Assembly: GCA_003219115.1 (NCBI GenBank)
Contig: QHPN01000016.1
Location: 5,805 to 29,782 of the forward strand
Source of the DNA: Verrucomicrobiota bacterium
Lineage (GTDB): Bacteria > Verrucomicrobiota > Verrucomicrobiia > Chthoniobacterales > UBA10450
Reading direction: 5' to 3'
Length of the DNA stretch: 23,978 nucleotides
Part shown: piece after piece, positions 15,230 to 22,433 of the stretch
Position numbering within the stretch: position 1 is the stretch's first letter
Layout of the letters: each line of letters starts with the position of its first letter
The notes under the pieces: model-generated
What the model saw: only the letters and a program-made list of their open reading frames with translations
Told to the model about the DNA's origin: nothing
Database searches by the model: none
Translations under genes and position numbers: made by a program

Positions 15230-17215
15230 TTAGGCGATCTCCGCTAGCTTTTTGAAACGCGGATCGTCGCGCAAAGAATCCCATTCCGGTTCGACTCGCA
15301 GAGTTCCGGGTGTCGGGCCATTAGGAATTCCGACCAGCGATTCCAGTTGTTGAATGGCCGACTCCTTGTCGCCGACCCTCGCGCTTACGGCGGCCAGTGT
15401 GGTCGCCACGATCGGTCCGTCGAAGGAATCTTTGCCGATGGGCAAGATCTTGCCGGCGCGAGCTGCGGCACGAAGTGCATCTTTTTTCTCTCCTAATTCG
15501 GCGTGAATCATTGCCAGCATCGCGAGGCTTTTGGCGTCTTCCGAGCATTGCGCCAAATCATGTTCCACGGCCTGTCTGGCCTGTTCGAACCCTACGCGTG
15601 CCGATGATGCGTCGCCCCGCGCCTGCGCAATTAATCCAGCATACCAACTTTTCGGCACGGTGTAGCCGTCGAGCGCTCCAGCCACTCCGCTCAAGCCATT
15701 GTCATCAAGTTTTTCGTGCACGCAGGCCGCAAGCACGCGTTCCGCCTCTGTCACATTACGCTCCATCAGACTGAGGCGGAGCGCGATCGTGCTAATGGTG
15801 CCACCCGGATCATGATTACGCGGGAGTTTTCCCAGGGCGGAACGAAGCGGAGCAGTAGCGCCATCTCGAAACAAGGCGATCGCGCCAGAAGCAAGGATAA
15901 AGAAAGGCGCGGTCGGCGAGATGGAAAGCGCGTCGCTCGCTGCTCCCTCCGCCTTGGTATATTCATGAACCGCCAGATAGTTTACCAGCACGTCCCAAAG
16001 CACCGAAAGACTGCGCGGATCGCGGTCACGCGCCTGTTCCGTATTATTAAGCGCCTCCACCCATTTTCCCTCGCGCCGTGCAATCGCTCCGGCAGTGATA
16101 AACACATCGGCGTTGTTGGGAATAGCGCGAACGGCGGCCGCGACGTGGCTTTTGGCGATATCGTAACGGCGGAAGCCATAGTAGTAATAGAAAGCTTTCG
16201 CCAGATGTGCTTCACCCAAGTCCGGCTGAAGTTTCAGCGCGGTTTCCGCGGCCGCGTTCGCCTTTTCCAAATGTGTCCGGCTTTTGTCGTATCCGAACCA
16301 AAACAATTCGGAATGCAGGCGCGACTTCAATGCGTAAGCAAGCGCAAAGGTCGGATCACGTTTGACCGCCTCCTCGATCAATCGCAGCGCATCTGCTCCT
16401 TTGTCGGTTGAATATCCGCTCCCGGCCCAGTGAAATAGTTCGCGCGCGCGCAGGAAAAGTTCGTAAGCAAGAATGTCGCGCGTGGGATGCGCTTTCAGGT
16501 CGGTTTTCTCGCGCGCCGAAAGATTTGCTTGCAACGCCTGCGTGATGCATTCCGCCAGTTCGCTCTGCAGCGCGAAAAGATCCGTGATCTCGCGATCGAA
16601 TATTTCCCCCCAAAGGTGCGCATCGGTTCGCGCGTCAATCAGTTGTGCATTGACGCGGATGCGATTGCCGGCGCGGCGCGCGGTTCCCTCCAGTACATGT
16701 GCGACCCCGAGGGCCTGCGCGATTTCCCGCAAATTGCGCGTTCCGCTTTTGAATTGCTGCACTGAGGTCCGGCTAATGACTTTCAAGTCCGATACCTTTG
16801 CCAAGCTCGAGAGAATGTCGTCGTGTACTCCGGCCGCGAAATATTCGTTCTCTTTGTTATCGCTTAGATTTTCGAATGGAAGAACGGCAATGCTCTTCTC
16901 CGGGATATTCCGCGTTGCAGCGCCAGCGATGTCCGGCGGCGAAACCTGGTCGCTTTCATCCGTGCGTCTGATTCCCTGTGGGGTGATGTCGAACATCCAT
17001 GACAAGATCAGCGCGATCGGAAATCCCAGGACCAGCGCGATGACGACAAGGCGGACCGTCCAGTTTGGAACTTCGAAGACCGGGAAAACTTGCGTCGCGA
17101 TTTGAACTATCAACCAGCCCGCCACGGCGTAGGCGACGGCGACCCGATAGACCTTGCGGCGTTTCAACTCGACGAAAAATGATCTCACGCGATCAGATGC
17201 AGGTTCCACCCTCAT
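15230..17215 (-). CDS. Membrane-anchored TolB-like/TPR protein
   Basis: The protein is 661 residues. The start FFVELKRRKVYRVAVAYAVAGW is the conserved opening of a large bacterial family of membrane-anchored TolB-like/TPR proteins, followed by two membrane helices (about 26-46 and 54-76). Residues about 105-225 form the TolB N-terminal/FlgO-like domain (SIAVLPFENLSDNKENEYFA, then HVLEGTARRAGNRIRV and AQLIDARTDAHLWGE). From about 235 to the end are tetratricopeptide-type helical repeats. Homologues often carry a cyclase, kinase or winged-helix output domain in front; this one does not, so it looks like a sensor or scaffold. It is divergent from the RarD-like gene with 61 bases between starts. 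Confidence 0.85.
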   Translation of the reverse strand: MRVEPASDRVRSFFVELKRRKVYRVAVAYAVAGWLIVQIATQVFPVFEVPNWTVRLVVIALVLGFPIALILSWMFDITPQGIRRTDESDQVSPPDIAGAATRNIPEKSIAVLPFENLSDNKENEYFAAGVHDDILSSLAKVSDLKVISRTSVQQFKSGTRNLREIAQALGVAHVLEGTARRAGNRIRVNAQLIDARTDAHLWGEIFDREITDLFALQSELAECITQALQANLSAREKTDLKAHPTRDILAYELFLRARELFHWAGSGYSTDKGADALRLIEEAVKRDPTFALAYALKSRLHSELFWFGYDKSRTHLEKANAAAETALKLQPDLGEAHLAKAFYYYYGFRRYDIAKSHVAAAVRAIPNNADVFITAGAIARREGKWVEALNNTEQARDRDPRSLSVLWDVLVNYLAVHEYTKAEGAASDALSISPTAPFFILASGAIALFRDGATAPLRSALGKLPRNHDPGGTISTIALRLSLMERNVTEAERVLAACVHEKLDDNGLSGVAGALDGYTVPKSWYAGLIAQARGDASSARVGFEQARQAVEHDLAQCSEDAKSLAMLAMIHAELGEKKDALRAAARAGKILPIGKDSFDGPIVATTLAAVSARVGDKESAIQQLESLVGIPNGPTPGTLRVEPEWDSLRDDPRFKKLAEIA

Positions 17216-17276
17216 TACAAGCTATCCGGCAAGTGAACGGTTGCGAACTCAAGTGATCGATGAAATACGAGGCAGT

Positions 17277-18230
17277 ATGCGCAGGTCTTCCAGGACGGAT
17301 CCGCCGCACACGTCTGCCTTCATCGCCGGTATCGCCGCTTTCACGACCTGGGGACTGGTGCCGATTTATTGGAAACTATTGCGCAAAATTCCGGCGCTGG
17401 AAATTCTCGCACACCGGTTTGTCTGGACCATTGTGTTCCTCGGCGTGTTGCTCAGCTGGAAACGGCGCTGGCCGGAAGTAATCGCCAACCTTCGCTCGCG
17501 CCGCAGCGCACTGTTTTGTTTCGGCAGCGGAGTGATGGTTAGCGTAAACTGGCTCCTCTTCATTTGGGCAGTTAACATCGGTCGCGTCCTTGAAACCAGC
17601 CTGGGCTATTTCATGACGCCCCTGGTGAATGTGTTGCTCGGTGCCGTGATTTTGCGGGAGCGAATTAGCGCCTGGCAGATCGCGTCCATTCTCATCGCCG
17701 CCATCGGCGTCTCTGTTCTCGCCTTTGGTTATGGCCATTTCCCGTCCATCGCCGTGGGGCTGTGTACTAGTTTCGGGTTATACGGATTGTTGCGAAAGCA
17801 ATCCGGCACGGCTGCCATCCCCGGACTCTTTCTGGAGACAATGTTTCTCCTGCCATTGGCGATATTTTATCTTGCCCTTCTTGCCAGTCGCGATGCCCTG
17901 ACCTTTGGGCCTTCTCACCTCTCGCTTTCCGCCATTCTAACGGCGAGTGGAATCGTCACCGCTGTTCCGCTGGTTTGGTTTGGCTACGCCGCGCGACACT
18001 TGCGCTTGGTCACGATCGGTTTTCTTCAATATCTCTCGCCCAGCATTAGCTTCGTCCTCGGGCTTTTTCTTTATCACGAGACATTTACCCGCCAGCATTT
18101 CGTCACTTTTCTGCTCATCTGGATCGCGCTCGCGCTTGTTTCCGCCGAAGCCGTCTTGCGCTGGCACGCAACCAAACGGGTCGCGGCCGACGCCGTAACT
18201 GAGACACCGCTGATCGAGCCCGGGATCTGA
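17277..18230 (+). CDS. rarD: RarD-type EamA-family transporter
   Basis: 317 residues from ATG 17277, preceded by GAGG at 17269-17272; the frame opens earlier but that part overlaps the divergent TPR gene. The protein is almost entirely membrane helices, about ten. It shows RarD signatures: an N-terminal FTTWGLVPIYWKLL, then HRFVWT, NWLLFIWAVN, SLGYFMTPLVNVLLG, and near the end QYLSPSISFVLGLFLYHE. RarD/EamA proteins are drug/metabolite-type permeases of the inner membrane whose substrate is usually unknown; early chloramphenicol-sensitivity links should not be carried over. Confidence 0.93.
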   Translation: MRRSSRTDPPHTSAFIAGIAAFTTWGLVPIYWKLLRKIPALEILAHRFVWTIVFLGVLLSWKRRWPEVIANLRSRRSALFCFGSGVMVSVNWLLFIWAVNIGRVLETSLGYFMTPLVNVLLGAVILRERISAWQIASILIAAIGVSVLAFGYGHFPSIAVGLCTSFGLYGLLRKQSGTAAIPGLFLETMFLLPLAIFYLALLASRDALTFGPSHLSLSAILTASGIVTAVPLVWFGYAARHLRLVTIGFLQYLSPSISFVLGLFLYHETFTRQHFVTFLLIWIALALVSAEAVLRWHATKRVAADAVTETPLIEPGI

Positions 18231-18293
18231 TTCCGGCATATCTAAAAAAATAAGGTGACGACAACGCCGGGTTTTTGATTGAATTCTTACGCC

Positions 18294-18896
18294 ATGACCG
18301 GTGATCGAATTACGAGCCGAATCACCAGTGAGGAAAGATCGACCCTCAGCTCGTACATTGGTCTCGGCATCGCAGTCGTGCTCGCGGCAGGAGCCATATA
18401 CTTGTTTCTTCTCTCGCATGAAGAAAAGAAGGAGATCACAACTTTCGATCCGAACCGCCCCGTGCCGGACGACGTTACTTTGAGAAGGCGATTAAAGCCG
18501 GAGCAATATCGTGTAGTTCGCGAAAACGGCACCGAGACGGCGTTCCAAAACGAGTTCTGGGAAAACGAGCGCGCCGGCATCTATTGCGATGTCGTTACTG
18601 GTGAACCGCTCTTTAGCTCAGTTGACAAATTCGACGGCGGAACCGGCCGGCCGAGCTTCACCAAACCAATCTCAAAGGATCTTTTGGTCGAGAGGCCGGA
18701 CAATTCGAACGGTATGCAACGCATCGATGTTCGCGCCAAGCGAAGCGATGCCCACCTCGGTCATCTCTTTCCGGATCCGGCTTCGCCGACCGGGCAACGC
18801 TACGCGGTGGAATCGGCCGCTTTGCGCTTCATTCCATTGGAGCAAATGAAGGATCAAGGCTACGAAAAATTCCTCTCCTTCGTGGAGAAGAAGTAG
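18294..18896 (+). CDS. MsrB-like protein lacking the catalytic cysteine
   Basis: 200 residues from ATG 18294 (a TTG at 18279 is possible). An N-terminal membrane helix (about 22-42) precedes an MsrB fold. MsrB reduces methionine-R-sulfoxide using a cysteine or selenocysteine in RYC-x-N. The match is clear (GIYCDVVTGEPLFSS, FDGGTG, SDAHLGHLFPD, SAALRFIPLEQM), but the signature reads RYAVESAALRF: residue 171 is Ala (codon gcg at 18804-18806), with Glu where Asn is usual. The GTGWPSF tryptophan is Arg (cgg, residue 119). The only cysteine is in GIYC (residue 98), and no zinc CXXC pairs exist. It is therefore probably a pseudoenzyme, or it uses another chemistry. No frameshift is present. Confidence 0.85.
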   Translation: MTGDRITSRITSEERSTLSSYIGLGIAVVLAAGAIYLFLLSHEEKKEITTFDPNRPVPDDVTLRRRLKPEQYRVVRENGTETAFQNEFWENERAGIYCDVVTGEPLFSSVDKFDGGTGRPSFTKPISKDLLVERPDNSNGMQRIDVRAKRSDAHLGHLFPDPASPTGQRYAVESAALRFIPLEQMKDQGYEKFLSFVEKK

Positions 18897-19009
18897 CTGT
18901 AGCCGGGATTGATGTGGGAACTAATGTGGGAGGGGCCCTTAGTGTCCCGATCGCTTGATCCAGCAACTGGTGGAAATCGCGCCTCGGCATTGTATTATCA
19001 GCCGCTCAT

Positions 19010-19531
19010 TTGAAACAAGACGACATCGAATACGCGATTGAGAATACGCAGGTTATTCTCGCGCCGGAGCGCCAGATCGCTACCTTTGGCAACACCAGCT
19101 TTGAGTTTCATCTCATCTCTGAGCTGATGGACCGGGTCGATCGGGTCCGGATTCGCGCCGGGCGGATCGAAGCGGAGCGCCCGAAAATTCTCAGCCCGGA
19201 ATATTTTTGCCGAATGATGTTGGAAGGGTTCGGCGAAAAAGCCCAGGAGTATGTCGACCGTTTGCGCGATCAGGCACGTCAAATCGCGGTCTTGCGCTAC
19301 GGATTTCAGTTTCGCAAGTCTGGCATCACGGAAAAAACGGTGAGCGCTTCCTTGCAATCGGTCATCGATCGGACGCGGCGTGCGGTCGAGAACTCCGGTG
19401 ACACCAACGGCGCGATTATTCAGGGAGTAGACGAAGCTTGGGAAGTTTGTCTGCTCAAGTTCACCATCGACATGATCGAGCGCTCCGCCGGCGAGAATAT
19501 CGGCGACTTCAAACGGCGTGGTTTGATTTAG
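19010..19531 (+). CDS. Conserved-looking protein of unknown function
   Basis: A 173-residue soluble, probably helical protein starting with TTG at 19010 (no ATG is available upstream in frame). I recognise no domain. Notable features are a central LRDQARQIAVLRYGFQFRKSG and a C-terminal DEAWEVCLLKFTIDMIERSAG, with many charged residues in helix-like spacing and no membrane segment. Codon use looks like its neighbours. The start is weakly supported. The upstream gap 18897-19009 shows no promoter or terminator that I can support. Confidence 0.6.
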   Translation: MKQDDIEYAIENTQVILAPERQIATFGNTSFEFHLISELMDRVDRVRIRAGRIEAERPKILSPEYFCRMMLEGFGEKAQEYVDRLRDQARQIAVLRYGFQFRKSGITEKTVSASLQSVIDRTRRAVENSGDTNGAIIQGVDEAWEVCLLKFTIDMIERSAGENIGDFKRRGLI

Positions 19532-19556
19532 GGGAGACGCCGCCCAGATGAAATTG

Positions 19557-19608
19557 TAGGGCAAGCGCATCGGTTGCCTTCTCCATGGCAGCCGGGGCGG
19601 CTGCCCTA
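19557..19608. repeat. Double-hairpin repeat between convergent genes
   Basis: Outer arms TAGGGCA (19557-19563) and TGCCCTA (19602-19608) enclose ggcaa...ttgcc (19560-19578) and the perfect hairpin ggcagcc-ggggc-ggctgcc (19587-19605). The stop codon of the glycosyltransferase gene (19606-19608 on the minus strand) lies in the right arm. There is no T-run, so it is more like a REP element than an intrinsic terminator. Confidence 0.7.
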
Positions 19609-20292
19609 GAATTTTCGGTATCGCCGCATCAACTTGAAGAAACGCAGCGTGTCACGCACCGGGTTGATGCTGCTAACTTCATCGGAATAGATCGTGGTAA
19701 TGGGAACAGAGGCGATGCGTCGCCCTTTCCGGCTCGCGATGATGAGCATTTCCGTTTCGTATTCGAACCGGCTGGCACCGCTCAGAACTTCCGGGATGAT
19801 GTCGCGATGGAGCATGCGAAACCCGCATTGCGTATCGGGAATTTGTTGCCCGCAAATGCGACTAATTTTGTTGCTCATATAACGGTTTACGATGCGTCGT
19901 AGCAACGGCATCGTCTTGGTGTCGTTCATTCGCGAGCCGACGAAGATTTTTGCGCCGGCCTCGGACGCGGTCGCGTCCACAAAGCGCGAAATTTCTTCCG
20001 GCAAATGTTGACCATCGGCATCAAGAAGCACCACGTATTCGCTTCCGCGATCCAACCAGTAACGCAGCCCGGTCTTGATCGATTCACCTTTGCCCCGATT
20101 CTGCGGATGAACGACAACATCGACTCCAGCGGCTCTGGCATGGTCCGCAGTTGCGTCGGTTGATCCGTCATCGACGACCAGAACATGTTTCACTTGCGTT
20201 CGTGCGCGCTGTGCGACTTCGCCGACGTGTTTCTCTTCCTGATACGCCGGAATCACCGCCGCGATCATCGAGTTGTTCATTGTCAGACCCAT
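19606..20292 (-). CDS. Family 2 glycosyltransferase, DPM1-like
   Basis: The protein is 228 residues. GT2 motifs are in order: VIPAYQEEKHVGEV, VVDDGSTDATADHARA, the HPQNRGKGESIKTGL stretch, and LLDADGQHLPEEI (the DXD-like metal site is DAD). The later segment PDTQCGFRMLHRDII is typical of the dolichol/polyprenol-phosphate-sugar synthase subgroup. It has no C-terminal membrane helix, so it is a soluble or membrane-associated enzyme that transfers a sugar from a nucleotide-sugar donor; the acceptor is unknown. Starts at 20292, 20280 and 20268 are all possible. 20292 has a short AGG before it, and the core motif begins just after 20268. A dyad repeat lies immediately upstream. Confidence 0.9.
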   Translation of the reverse strand: MGLTMNNSMIAAVIPAYQEEKHVGEVAQRARTQVKHVLVVDDGSTDATADHARAAGVDVVVHPQNRGKGESIKTGLRYWLDRGSEYVVLLDADGQHLPEEISRFVDATASEAGAKIFVGSRMNDTKTMPLLRRIVNRYMSNKISRICGQQIPDTQCGFRMLHRDIIPEVLSGASRFEYETEMLIIASRKGRRIASVPITTIYSDEVSSINPVRDTLRFFKLMRRYRKF

Positions 20293-20297
20293 TTGCC

Positions 20298-20371
20298 TGT
20301 CATGTCGAGCGAAGTCGAGACATCTCTCGACATTTTAGGTTAGAGATTCCCCGACTACGCTCGGAATGACA
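20298..20371. repeat. Dyad repeat element (GTCAT-type) upstream of the glycosyltransferase
   Basis: A 30-base arm (20298-20327, tgtcatgtcgagcgaag...) is mirrored by 20342-20371 (agagattccccgactacg...) with about seven mismatches and a 14-base loop. The outer ends TGTCAT...ATGACA pair exactly. The same type of unit with different details occurs at 21592-21716. I recall such palindromes as common dispersed repeats in environmental genomes. Confidence 0.75.
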
Positions 20372-20449
20372 AGGAACAGCGCGTTGAGTGCCAAGCGTGA
20401 CGCAACGAACAAACTTGTCCAAACTGATGGAAAACCCGCGCTCCATGTC

Positions 20450-20521
20450 GCTGTAGCGGCCGTCTACGACCGTCGCCGCTGCCACCAGTAGGTTTCGGCG
20501 CTCACAGAGCGCCGCTACAGC
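20450..20521. repeat. Repeat with GCTGTAGCGGC arms next to the lipA stop
   Basis: The outer arms gctgtagcggc (20450-20460) and gccgctacagc (20511-20521) are perfect reverse complements. The right half forms cggcgctc-aca-gagcgccg (20496-20514), a perfect 8-bp stem, and the left half holds an imperfect GGCCGTCTACGACCGTC-type hairpin. It belongs to the same style as 4218-4277 and 21474-21523. The remaining 20372-20449 shows no feature. Confidence 0.75.
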
Positions 20522-20530
20522 ACCGGTCTG

Positions 20531-21418
20531 CTAACGCACGACAGGATGAAAATCCGCTGCATGATAGGAACTGCGCACTAGCGGGCCGGACGCGACATGC
20601 TCAAAGCCTTTCTTGCGCGCGATTTCACCGAGGAATTCGAATTGTTCCGGCGTGACGTATTCTACGACTGGCAGGTGCTGCGGACTGGGCCGAAGATATT
20701 GCCCCATGGTAAGGACCTGCACGCCAACATCGCGGAGATCATCCATCGTCTGAAACAACTCCGGCTCTGTTTCACCCAGCCCAAGCATCACGCCACTTTT
20801 TGTCACCACTTTTGGCGAAAGCTCTTTTGCTCTTTGCAGGACCCGCAAGGATATCCGGTATTTCGCGCGTGAACGCACCATCGGCGTGAGCCGTTCGACC
20901 GTTTCCATGTTGTGATTGCAAATATCGGGCTCAGCCTTGAGCACGGTCTGGATGCACCAATCCTGAGCGTGAAAATCGGGCACCAGCACTTCGATGATAA
21001 TCTTCGGGTCCATTTCACGGATTGCATTGATGGTCCGCGCGAAGTGCTCAGCGCCGCCGTCCTTCAGGTCGTCGCGCGCGACGGCGGTAATGACGACATG
21101 TTTCAACTTCATCCGCCGCACCGCTTCTGCCACGCGCTGTGGCTCATCCTCTTCCAATGCGAACGGTTTTGCCGTTGTGACCGCGCAAAATCCGCAGGCT
21201 CGCGTGCAGCGATCGCCCGCGATCATCATCGTCGCTGTGCCCTGGCTCCAGCATTCCCAACGGTTCGGGCATTGCGCGCTCTCACAGACGGTATGCAACC
21301 GCAAATCTGAAATCAGCGCTTTCGTCGAAAAAAAGACCGGATTCGATGGCAACCGCACCTTGATCCAGGATGGCTTTTGCGCCTGGTGCAACGCCGGATC
21401 GATTTTCGCGCAGGACAC
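20531..21418 (-). CDS. lipA: Lipoyl synthase
   Basis: The protein is 295 residues, normal for LipA, a radical-SAM enzyme that inserts two sulfurs into octanoyl groups on lipoyl domains. Both iron-sulfur sites are present. The auxiliary cluster motif is CESAQCPNRWECW (CX4CX5C). The SAM-binding cluster is RCTRACGFCAV (CX3CX2C). The C-terminal RSSYHA motif contains the conserved serine ligand of the auxiliary cluster. Other conserved stretches are VRLP, HVVITAVARDDL, DICNHNMETV, KSGVMLGLGE and LTMGQYLRPS. The only start in frame before a stop is GTG at 21418, so the gene probably begins with GTG. lipB is not adjacent. Confidence 0.96.
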   Translation of the reverse strand: MSCAKIDPALHQAQKPSWIKVRLPSNPVFFSTKALISDLRLHTVCESAQCPNRWECWSQGTATMMIAGDRCTRACGFCAVTTAKPFALEEDEPQRVAEAVRRMKLKHVVITAVARDDLKDGGAEHFARTINAIREMDPKIIIEVLVPDFHAQDWCIQTVLKAEPDICNHNMETVERLTPMVRSRAKYRISLRVLQRAKELSPKVVTKSGVMLGLGETEPELFQTMDDLRDVGVQVLTMGQYLRPSPQHLPVVEYVTPEQFEFLGEIARKKGFEHVASGPLVRSSYHAADFHPVVR

Positions 21419-21427
21419 GAATAAAGG

Positions 21428-21547
21428 TTACAACGTTAAAAGGGTTAAAAAAGTGAAATTGCGACCTGTAGCGGGCGCTCTACGAGCGCCGAGTTATTTC
21501 AGGTTCGGCGGTCAAAAACCGCCATTAAACCGTTTTAACAATTTAAC
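21428..21547. repeat. AT-armed repeat element, copy A
   Basis: The left arm 21428-21466 (ttacaacgttaaaagggtt... ending aaattgcgacc) and right arm core 21535-21547 (ttaacaatttaac) bracket two perfect hairpins: ggcgctc-tac-gagcgcc (21474-21490) and ggcggt-caaaa-accgcc (21507-21523). The left arm matches copy B at 21726-21764 in 31 of 39 aligned positions without gaps. The right core is identical in both copies. Confidence 0.75.
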
Positions 21548-21591
21548 GATACCAGAGCCGTCGCTCCAACATTTTGCGCGGAAACATGATG

Positions 21592-21716
21592 CTGTCATCC
21601 CGAGCGCAAGCGAGGGACCTCGCCAAAGGTCGGGGTCACACAAACCAGCTTATACACACACATTGCACATTCGTGAGGTCCCTCACCCCGAAAGCAATCG
21701 GGGTTCGGGATGACAG
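21592..21716. repeat. Dyad repeat element between the two AT-armed copies
   Basis: Arm 1 (21592-21621) reads ctgtcatcccga...agggacctc. Arm 2 (21675-21716) is its reverse complement, with an extra ccccga...tcgggg hairpin inserted (about 21685-21704). The interior of about 55 bases is AT/CA-rich (tatacacacacat). This is the same class as 20298-20371. A plus-strand frame across the block is repeat translation only. Confidence 0.75.
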
Positions 21717-21725
21717 GTGCGCGAG

Positions 21726-21790
21726 CTACAACGTTACAAGCATTACAAAAGCTAAATTGCGGCCGACACGGCCGCATTTAACAATTTAAC
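21726..21790. repeat. AT-armed repeat element, copy B
   Basis: The left arm 21726-21764 (ctacaacgttacaagcatt...) matches copy A. The payload is one perfect hairpin, gcggccg-aca-cggccgc (21759-21775). The right core ttaacaatttaac (21778-21790) is identical to copy A, followed by a further ccatttaac. It ends just before the recR stop codon. Confidence 0.75.
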
Positions 21791-21799
21791 CATTTAACG

Positions 21800-22405
21800 C
21801 TAGAGCTTCGTCCGCCCCGTCAGCGCCTGATACAGCGTCAGCTCGTCCGCCGATTCCAGACCTCCTCCCGCCGGCAAACCGCGCGCGATTCGTGTTAACT
21901 TTATCGGCTTTTCTTTCAGCGACTCGACCAGGTAATTCGTCGTCGCTTCGCCTTCGACATCAGTCGCTAGCGCGAAAATGATCTCCGAAAAATTCTCGTG
22001 TTCGATGCGATCCAACAGCTCTTTGATTCGCAAATCTTCCGGTCCGATGTGATCGAGCGGCGCGATCCGCCCCCCAAGCGCATGATAGCGCCCGCGAAAC
22101 GCGCTCGTTTTCTCCAGGGGCAGAATATCGGTCGGTTGCTCGACCACGCAGAGAAGATCGGATGCACGGGAATCGTCGCGACAAATTTCGCAAAGCTCCT
22201 CCGTCGCGAAAAAGCCGCAAAGTTTGCAGGGACGAATCTGTCCCCGCGTTTTTGAAATCGCGTTCGCAATCTGTTCCGGCTGATCGTTGCGCGATTGAAT
22301 CATCCACAGCGCGATGCGCTCAGCCGAACGCGGTCCGATCCCCGGCATCTGCCGCAATTGTGTGATCAAATCACGAATCGCCTCTGGATATTCCGTTCGT
22401 TTCAA
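21800..22405 (-). CDS. recR: Recombination mediator RecR
   Basis: The protein is 201 residues, the usual length. Domain order is canonical: helix-hairpin-helix (LRQMPGIGPRSAERIALWM), the C4 zinc finger (CKLCGFFATEELCEIC), the Toprim domain (LLCVVEQPTDILPLEKT, YHALGGRIAPLDHIGPEDL, TDVEGEATTNYL), and the C-terminal TRIARGLPAGGGLESADELTLYQAL. RecR works with RecO/RecF to load RecA at gaps. The start is TTG at 22405; no ATG or GTG lies in frame before the stop at 22454-22456. It begins 28 bases after the upstream cyclase-like gene. Confidence 0.96.
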   Translation of the reverse strand: MKRTEYPEAIRDLITQLRQMPGIGPRSAERIALWMIQSRNDQPEQIANAISKTRGQIRPCKLCGFFATEELCEICRDDSRASDLLCVVEQPTDILPLEKTSAFRGRYHALGGRIAPLDHIGPEDLRIKELLDRIEHENFSEIIFALATDVEGEATTNYLVESLKEKPIKLTRIARGLPAGGGLESADELTLYQALTGRTKL

Positions 22406-22433
22406 AACTACATCCGCCGATCCGGCATCGGAC

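Noticed and set aside
15716..16411. A 231-residue plus-strand frame opposite the TPR gene
   Set aside because: It is antisense to a strongly supported 661-residue protein and has no domain-like pattern.
19557..19608. An intrinsic terminator between the convergent genes
   Set aside because: The stems are perfect but no T-run follows on either strand, and the structure matches the REP-like repeats elsewhere.
21428..21797. A CRISPR array was considered for the repeat-rich lipA-recR gap
   Set aside because: There are only two diverged copies with different inserts, no regular spacing and no cas genes nearby.
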